Of a stretch of 9,801 nt of DNA, positions 6,184-9,801 are shown piece by piece (within the stretch, counting starts at the first letter, position 1; each line of letters opens with the position of its first letter). The stretch lies in contig CAZUAI010000130.1 in NCBI GenBank assembly GCA_964617875.1, forward strand, positions 1 through 9,801. The letters are read 5' to 3'. This stretch comes from CAZMVY01 sp964617875. Lineage in GTDB: Bacteria; Planctomycetota; Phycisphaerae; UBA1845; PWPN01. The position numbers and the translations under genes are program-made. The notes under the pieces are model-generated. The model saw only the letters and a program-made list of their open reading frames with translations. It was not told where the DNA came from and did no database searches.

Positions 6184-7314
6184 GTGAATCATCAGCTTCG
6201 TCGCGTATGTATCCTCGGGACCGGATCGTTCCTTCCAAATGATCCGATCCCGAATGACCGTTTGGATGAGATCCTGGGGCCGCTGAACGAGGCCCCGGAG
6301 CGCGTGCAAAGCTTTATCCGGAACATCGGTCCGCGGATGCTGGCGCACGGGGGGATCGAGACGCGGCATTTCGCGATCGACCCGAAGACGCACCGGCTGA
6401 CGCACACGATCGCAACGCTTGCGGAAGAGGCCGCCCGGCGAGCCCTCGAAGCGGCGGGGCGGAGCCCGTCCGACATCGATTTTCTGATTTTGTCGAGTTC
6501 GAGCTACGACCAGACGACACCGCCCACGACCACGATCCTGCAGGAGCGGCTGGGGATCGAGGATTGCGCGGAGATGGAGATCCACTCCAACTGCTCCGGA
6601 GTGGGCAAGGCCGTGCAGGTCGCCTACGACGCGCTGCGAACCGGCCGCTACAACACAGCGCTCGTGGTGTACGCCCAGCTGTCCAGTGTGTACCTCCGCA
6701 GTTGCTACTTCCAGCAGAAGCAGATGAACAAGACGCAGGCGGCGCTGCGCTACATCCTGGCGGACGGGGCCGGGGCGCTGTTCCTGGAAGGCGTGGAGAC
6801 GGCCAACGGCAGCGCGGTCCCGCACGAGGTTCTGGGAACGTTCGTCGAGTCGATCGGCGGGAAGCGGCCGCCGGGCATGACGGCGGGCGGCGGCGTGGCC
6901 GACCTGGTGGACGTCGAATGCCAGATCGACGGGCTGTTCGCGAAGGGCACACACCACCTGGACCAGGACTTCACCGCCGTCAACCGCGACGCCGGGCCGC
7001 TGCTCCGGCAGGGCGTACGGCGGATGCTCGAGTCGCTCGGCATCGACCCGAAGGCGGTCAACCACCACGTGTTCTCGATTCCGACGCGGCAACTGTACAA
7101 CGACAACACGGAAGGGTTCATCAAGGAGCTGCAGGCGACGACGGACCAGATGAAGTTCCGCGCACGCCACACCGGTTATTGCGGCGGGGCCTCGATTCTG
7201 TTGCACCTCGACGAGATGGTCCGGGGGGGCGAGATCAAGCCGGGCGAACTGGTGTCGCTCCATTCGGTCGAGTCGAGCAAGTGGATGACGGCAGGGTTCG
7301 TCGTCCGCTGGTGA
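6184..7314 (+). CDS. FabH-like (KAS III fold) protein with degenerate catalytic triad
   Basis: The 376-residue product has a thiolase-fold layout of the 3-oxoacyl-ACP synthase III kind. VCILGTGSFLPND (8-20) opens the N-terminal domain, GGIETRHFA (56-64) follows, and C137 in HSNCSGVGKAVQVA matches the FabH nucleophile. ADGAGALFLEG (193-203) and IKPGELVSLHSVESSKWMTA (351-370) match the C-terminal half. Where FabH has HQAN, this protein reads FSIPTRQLY (297-305), so the His is probably S298. Where FabH has GNTSAA it reads GYCGGA (331-336), so the Asn is Y332. H294/H295 lie close and could shift. Cys without His and Asn suggests acyl transfer or another reaction instead of decarboxylative condensation (inference). 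Start GTG 6184 is chosen because homology begins just after; its RBS is weak. The stop overlaps the next gene's ATG by one base. Confidence 0.85.
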   Translation: MNHQLRRVCILGTGSFLPNDPIPNDRLDEILGPLNEAPERVQSFIRNIGPRMLAHGGIETRHFAIDPKTHRLTHTIATLAEEAARRALEAAGRSPSDIDFLILSSSSYDQTTPPTTTILQERLGIEDCAEMEIHSNCSGVGKAVQVAYDALRTGRYNTALVVYAQLSSVYLRSCYFQQKQMNKTQAALRYILADGAGALFLEGVETANGSAVPHEVLGTFVESIGGKRPPGMTAGGGVADLVDVECQIDGLFAKGTHHLDQDFTAVNRDAGPLLRQGVRRMLESLGIDPKAVNHHVFSIPTRQLYNDNTEGFIKELQATTDQMKFRARHTGYCGGASILLHLDEMVRGGEIKPGELVSLHSVESSKWMTAGFVVRW

Positions 7315-7877
7315 TGCGCACCATGCCGAGCGGGCCCCACGACTCGGACCGCCCTTCCGACACGCCGCCGGCGATGCTGGACCGCGTTCCCCTTACGATC
7401 CGCATGGTGTTTTACGGCGCGTTCTTCCTGCTCGTCGTGCTCGTGGCGCTTCCGTGGCTCGCGTACCGGATCGACCTCGTGTGGCCGGCGTGGCGGATCG
7501 AGCTGGGCTGGTTCCGGCTGGTCGGGGCCGCCGTATTCGTCGGCTGCCTCGTGACGTATGTCCGCTCGTCGTACCTGCTGAGCCGCCACGGCGAGGGGGC
7601 CTACGTCGAGTTCGACCCGCCGAAACGGTTCGTCGCGGTCGGGCCGTACCGCTGGGTGCGGAACCCCGTCGCCGCGAGCGTCGTCGCGACGCTGCTGGGC
7701 GAGGCAATCGCCCTGTCCTCGACGGGCGTGTTTCTGCTGTTCCTGGCGGCGCTGCTGGTCGCGCACCTGCAGGTCGTGTTTCTCGAGGAGCCGCTGCTGC
7801 GGAAGCGATTCGGCCAGAGCTACGTCGAGTACCTCGCCCGCGTACCGCGGTGGATCCCGCGGCGGCCGCGGTCGTGA
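7314..7877 (+). CDS. ICMT/PEMT-type integral membrane methyltransferase
   Basis: The 187-residue product resembles bacterial isoprenylcysteine carboxyl methyltransferase / phospholipid methyltransferase family proteins, which use SAM to methylate small lipophilic substrates in the membrane. It has a disordered polar N-terminus (1-25), membrane helices at about 32-52, 67-88 and a helical hairpin at 118-157, then the family's SAM-binding hallmarks: GPYRWVRNPVA (110-120) with the RNP motif, and EEPLLRKRFGQSYVEYL (158-174) ending in VPRWIPR. The ATG shares its A with the TGA of the upstream ketosynthase-like gene, and no RBS is seen, so translation is likely coupled. This ties its job to the product of that gene. 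An alternative start at residue M21 (7374) would omit the polar leader. Family sure, substrate unknown. It ends 5 bp from the convergent hemC. Confidence 0.85.
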   Translation: MRTMPSGPHDSDRPSDTPPAMLDRVPLTIRMVFYGAFFLLVVLVALPWLAYRIDLVWPAWRIELGWFRLVGAAVFVGCLVTYVRSSYLLSRHGEGAYVEFDPPKRFVAVGPYRWVRNPVAASVVATLLGEAIALSSTGVFLLFLAALLVAHLQVVFLEEPLLRKRFGQSYVEYLARVPRWIPRRPRS

Positions 7878-7882
7878 GCCGT

Positions 7883-8848
7883 CTACCGCGACGACCGGCC
7901 TGGGGGCCCGCTGTCGAGCCGGCGGCACTCGGCGATGATTTCCGCGGCGCCCTGCTCCCGGAGCTGCCGCACGAGTTCGTCCGCCAGCGCCGCCCCGTCG
8001 CTCGCCGGCGCATCCGCCGACGCCTTCGCGAATCGTGATCCATCGGGCATCGCGACGATGGCATCGCCATGCAGCCGCCCGCCGTCGGGGCGGACGTACG
8101 CGCCGACCGGGGCACGGCAGCCGCCCTCGAGATGTTCGATCAGGCGGCGTTCGCAGGACAGGGCAACGCGGGCAGCGGCGTCCTCGAGCGGGGCGAGCAT
8201 CGCCCGAAGCTCCACATCGCGCCCGCGGCCCTGCACCGCGAGGATGCCCTGACCCGGGGCCGGAACCATCACGGCGGCATCAAGGATCTCCGTCGCCTGG
8301 TCCGCGAGGCCGGCGCGCCGCAGGCCCGCCATCGCCAGAACGGCCGCGTCGCAATCGCCGCGGCGGACCTTGTTGATCCGCGTGTCCACGTTGCCCCGCA
8401 GGGCCGTGAAGCGGAGGTCCCGCCGGACGATCCGCAACTGCGCCTGCCGTCGCAGGCTGCTCGTGCCCACCACGGCGGCCTCGGGCAGGTCCGCGAGCGG
8501 CCGGCCGTCGCGCGAGACGATCGCGTCCCGCGGATCTTCGCGCGCCGGAACGAGGAGGAGGTCCAGTTCGGCCGGCGTGTCGGTCGGCAGGTCTTTCGCG
8601 GAGTGGACGGCCAGGTCGATCTCGCCGGCGAGCAGCGCCTGCTCGAGTTCGAACGTGAAGATGCCCTTCTGGCCGATCTCGGGGATGGCGTCGTCGGCCC
8701 GCTTGTCGCCGGTGGTGACGATCCGCCGCAGCTCGACGCGGACGTCGGAGTGAATCTCGCCGATCCGCGCCGCGACCCACTGCGACTGCGAGAGGGCCAG
8801 CAGTGAGCCTCGCGTGCCGATGATGATCCGGTCTCGCAGGGTCAGCAC
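7883..8848 (-). CDS. hemC: Porphobilinogen deaminase (hydroxymethylbilane synthase)
   Basis: The 321-residue cytoplasmic enzyme joins four porphobilinogen units into hydroxymethylbilane for haem and related tetrapyrroles. Length fits the family. Signatures: IIIGTRGSLLALSQSQWV (8-25), VHSAKDLPTD with catalytic D86, GTSSLRRQAQL (128-138), LRGNVDTRINK (150-160), and LEGGCRAPVGAY with C244, which carries the dipyrromethane cofactor. All are intact. Start is uncertain: GTG 8848 is given here, but the only good RBS, AAGGAG, overlaps it, while that RBS stands 8 nt before CTG at 8839, which would give LRDRIIIGTRGS, the usual family N-terminus. An ATG at 8947 would add 33 residues of Pro/Arg-rich non-family sequence. 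It overlaps the end of the upstream Tat-signal gene and is probably co-transcribed with it. No other hem gene is in view. Confidence 0.96.
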   Translation of the reverse strand: MLTLRDRIIIGTRGSLLALSQSQWVAARIGEIHSDVRVELRRIVTTGDKRADDAIPEIGQKGIFTFELEQALLAGEIDLAVHSAKDLPTDTPAELDLLLVPAREDPRDAIVSRDGRPLADLPEAAVVGTSSLRRQAQLRIVRRDLRFTALRGNVDTRINKVRRGDCDAAVLAMAGLRRAGLADQATEILDAAVMVPAPGQGILAVQGRGRDVELRAMLAPLEDAAARVALSCERRLIEHLEGGCRAPVGAYVRPDGGRLHGDAIVAMPDGSRFAKASADAPASDGAALADELVRQLREQGAAEIIAECRRLDSGPPGRSSR

Positions 8849-9477
8849 TCCTTCGCCGCGACACGACGTGGGACACGGGGTGAGCCTTCGCCGTCCCAGG
8901 CACGCCGAGCGATGCCGGACAGGTGCGCCCGGCGGATCCGCCGGCACGCCTCGGCGATCCCGTCACGGCCCTGTGTGGCGCGCGCATTCTGCCCGCATCT
9001 CTTCGCAGGCCGGAAGCCTGCGCCACAAGAGACCTGTTCGGCCCGCCCCGGTGCCCCTATGGCGTGGCCGGCGGACGGCAACGAGCAGAAGGCCGTCGGC
9101 AGGGCGAGCGCCGCCAGACGATCGAGGATCTCCGCATCGACCGCACCGAGGCGGAACACCAGCAGCCCGTCGCACGCCCCGAGGTCATGGGCCGAACCGG
9201 GAACGTCGTCGGGGATGCGGTAGAGGTCGCCGCCGTCGAGTCGTACACCGTCTAATCCCGGCGCGGGCCTGGCGAGTTCGTCCTCGATCCGCCGGATCTC
9301 GGCCTTGATGTCGAGGTCGGGCCGTGGCCAGGTCGGCGAAGGTGGGGCCAGGTAAACCTTGCGGATGCGTGTCGGCGGCGCGGTCGCGGGCCCGGCCACG
9401 GCCGCCGATCGCGCCAGGACGCCCGCCGCGACGGCCGTCGCCCCGAAGAACTCCCGCCTGGAAAGCCTGCGATGCAT
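8842..9477 (-). CDS. Tat-exported protein of unknown function, C-terminus remodelled by a repeat
   Basis: The 211-residue product begins with a clear twin-arginine signal, LSRREFFGATAVAAG (5-19), followed by a hydrophobic stretch and an AVAG cleavage region near 26-29. So it is exported folded or anchored. The segment 37-140 looks like a normal domain, with TRIRKVYLAPP, an acidic helix DIKAEIRRIEDEL (56-68) and CDGLLVFRLG (102-111); I do not recognise the family with certainty. Residues 151-168 are the in-frame translation of a REP-like palindrome at 8974-9027, and most of what follows is Arg-rich and unlike a folded domain. The gene is thus probably a truncated or remodelled version of a longer ancestor. 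Its last codons, AAG GAG TGC TGA, contain the hemC ribosome binding site, so it still serves hemC translation. RBS of its own is weak. Confidence 0.6.
   Translation of the reverse strand: MHRRLSRREFFGATAVAAGVLARSAAVAGPATAPPTRIRKVYLAPPSPTWPRPDLDIKAEIRRIEDELARPAPGLDGVRLDGGDLYRIPDDVPGSAHDLGACDGLLVFRLGAVDAEILDRLAALALPTAFCSLPSAGHAIGAPGRAEQVSCGAGFRPAKRCGQNARATQGRDGIAEACRRIRRAHLSGIARRAWDGEGSPRVPRRVAAKEC
8848..8853 (-). promoter_or_regulatory. hemC ribosome binding site inside the upstream gene
   Basis: Minus-strand AAGGAG forms the penultimate two sense codons of the Tat-signal gene. It overlaps the GTG at 8848 and stands 8 nt before the in-frame CTG at 8839, so it decides the true hemC start. Confidence 0.6.
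8974..9030. repeat. REP-like palindromic repeat, copy 1, inside the Tat-signal gene
   Basis: Outer perfect inverted repeat TGTGGCGC (8974-8981) and GCGCCACA (9020-9027), with an inner hairpin GCAGGC (9005-9010), loop CGGAA, GCCTGC (9016-9021). The block GGAAGCCTGCGCCACAAGA (9012-9030) recurs at 9561-9579 with 17 of 19 bases equal. The 54-bp core equals 18 codons, so it does not break the frame. Confidence 0.7.
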
Positions 9478-9500
9478 GACGAAGCCCCGGTATCCTGACC

Positions 9501-9579
9501 CCGCCCGTCGGGGCGGCGCGCCTCTGCGGTGCAGCCGTCCCGGCTGCGAAGGTGCCGGCGGGAAGCCTGCACCACGAGA
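9501..9579. repeat. REP-like palindromic repeat, copy 2, with adjoining hairpins
   Basis: Outer inverted repeat GGTGCAG (9528-9534) and CTGCACC (9567-9573) encloses a perfect 7-bp hairpin GCAGCCG-TCC-CGGCTGC (9531-9547). A further hairpin CCGCCC-GTCG-GGGCGG lies at 9501-9516. The right end GGAAGCCTGCACCACGAGA (9561-9579) matches copy 1. It sits in the non-coding spacer between the Tat-signal gene and the tRNA. Confidence 0.7.
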
Positions 9580-9690
9580 ACGTCCGCAGCCCCGGGAACG
9601 TGCTGGAGAAACGGCGCTCCAGCCTCACGGCCCCCGCATTGCCGATTGTCGAGAGGCCCCGGCGGCCCGTCAAACGCCCCGCCGAGGGGC

Positions 9691-9719
9691 TTGCATACGG
9701 CCGGCAGGGCTGGTAGGAT
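9691..9719 (+). promoter_or_regulatory. tRNA-Phe promoter
   Basis: TTGCAT (9691-9696), 17-nt spacer, TAGGAT (9714-9719) preceded by TGG as in extended -10 promoters. Transcription would begin near 9726, 26 nt before the tRNA. Confidence 0.5.
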
Positions 9720-9751
9720 CTCCTCTGGATTGGCCAGGACGGTCTACCGCC

Positions 9752-9801
<50 letters not shown>

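Noticed and set aside
5813..6238. N-terminal extension of HisD from the ATG at 6238
   Set aside because: The added residues do not resemble the family, and a promoter and RBS lie just before the ATG at 5812.
6181..7263. 360-codon minus-strand open frame opposite the ketosynthase-like gene
   Set aside because: Antisense shadow; the sense protein shows clear KAS III-fold motifs.
7176..7928. Minus-strand open frame opposite the membrane methyltransferase
   Set aside because: Charged, Arg-rich shadow without motifs; the sense frame has membrane helices and RNP/EEP motifs.
9675..9692. Intrinsic terminator at GCCCC-GCCGA-GGGGC before the tRNA
   Set aside because: Only 5 bp of stem and two T residues follow; it also overlaps the tRNA promoter.

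Overview
This is a GC-rich bacterial chromosome segment. The style suggests a planctomycete, perhaps of the Phycisphaerae type: very high GC3, dense palindromic intergenic repeats, a Tat-exported protein, an exported coiled-coil protein ending in a TTRPA-type tail, and stand-alone copies of histidine and haem biosynthesis genes. This assignment is inferred from style only; there is no rRNA or marker phylogeny in the window.

Layout, left to right. 1-394 has no gene and is a mosaic of at least three palindromic or tandem repeat elements. 395-1915 (minus) is a GT-C type membrane glycosyltransferase that carries a 78-bp MITE-like insertion with terminal inverted repeats and a TAA target duplication; the insertion adds exactly 27 codons and keeps the frame open. 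2110-3198 (plus) is a secreted, charged, coiled-coil protein with two LTxxQ/Spy-like repeats. 3205-4161 (minus) is a class II histone-deacetylase-like amidohydrolase that meets it tail to tail. 4162-4501 is a spacer with a small low-quality reading frame that resembles a beta-helix protein remnant. 4502-5812 (minus) is hisD with a promoter and RBS. 5813-6183 is a divergent regulatory region with two perfect palindromes.

6184-7314 and 7314-7877 (plus) form a one-base-overlapping pair: a FabH-like ketosynthase-fold protein that keeps the active-site Cys but seems to lack the His and Asn, followed by an ICMT/PEMT-type membrane methyltransferase. This resembles in layout the known type III PKS plus ICMT-like methyltransferase pairs, but with a different and degenerate condensing enzyme, and is the most interesting functional unit here. 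7883-8848 (minus) is hemC, whose RBS lies inside the end of the upstream gene. 8842-9477 (minus) is a Tat-signal protein whose C-terminal part runs through a REP-like repeat and looks truncated or remodelled. 9478-9751 holds hairpins of the same repeat family and a tRNA promoter. 9752 to the window end is a partial tRNA-Phe(GAA).

Two minus-strand genes (the glycosyltransferase and the deacetylase) have a -10-like hexamer exactly 6 nt before the ATG and no Shine-Dalgarno, suggesting leaderless transcripts. Genes are otherwise unrelated housekeeping or accessory loci with very short convergent gaps (5-6 bp) and no obvious intrinsic terminators.
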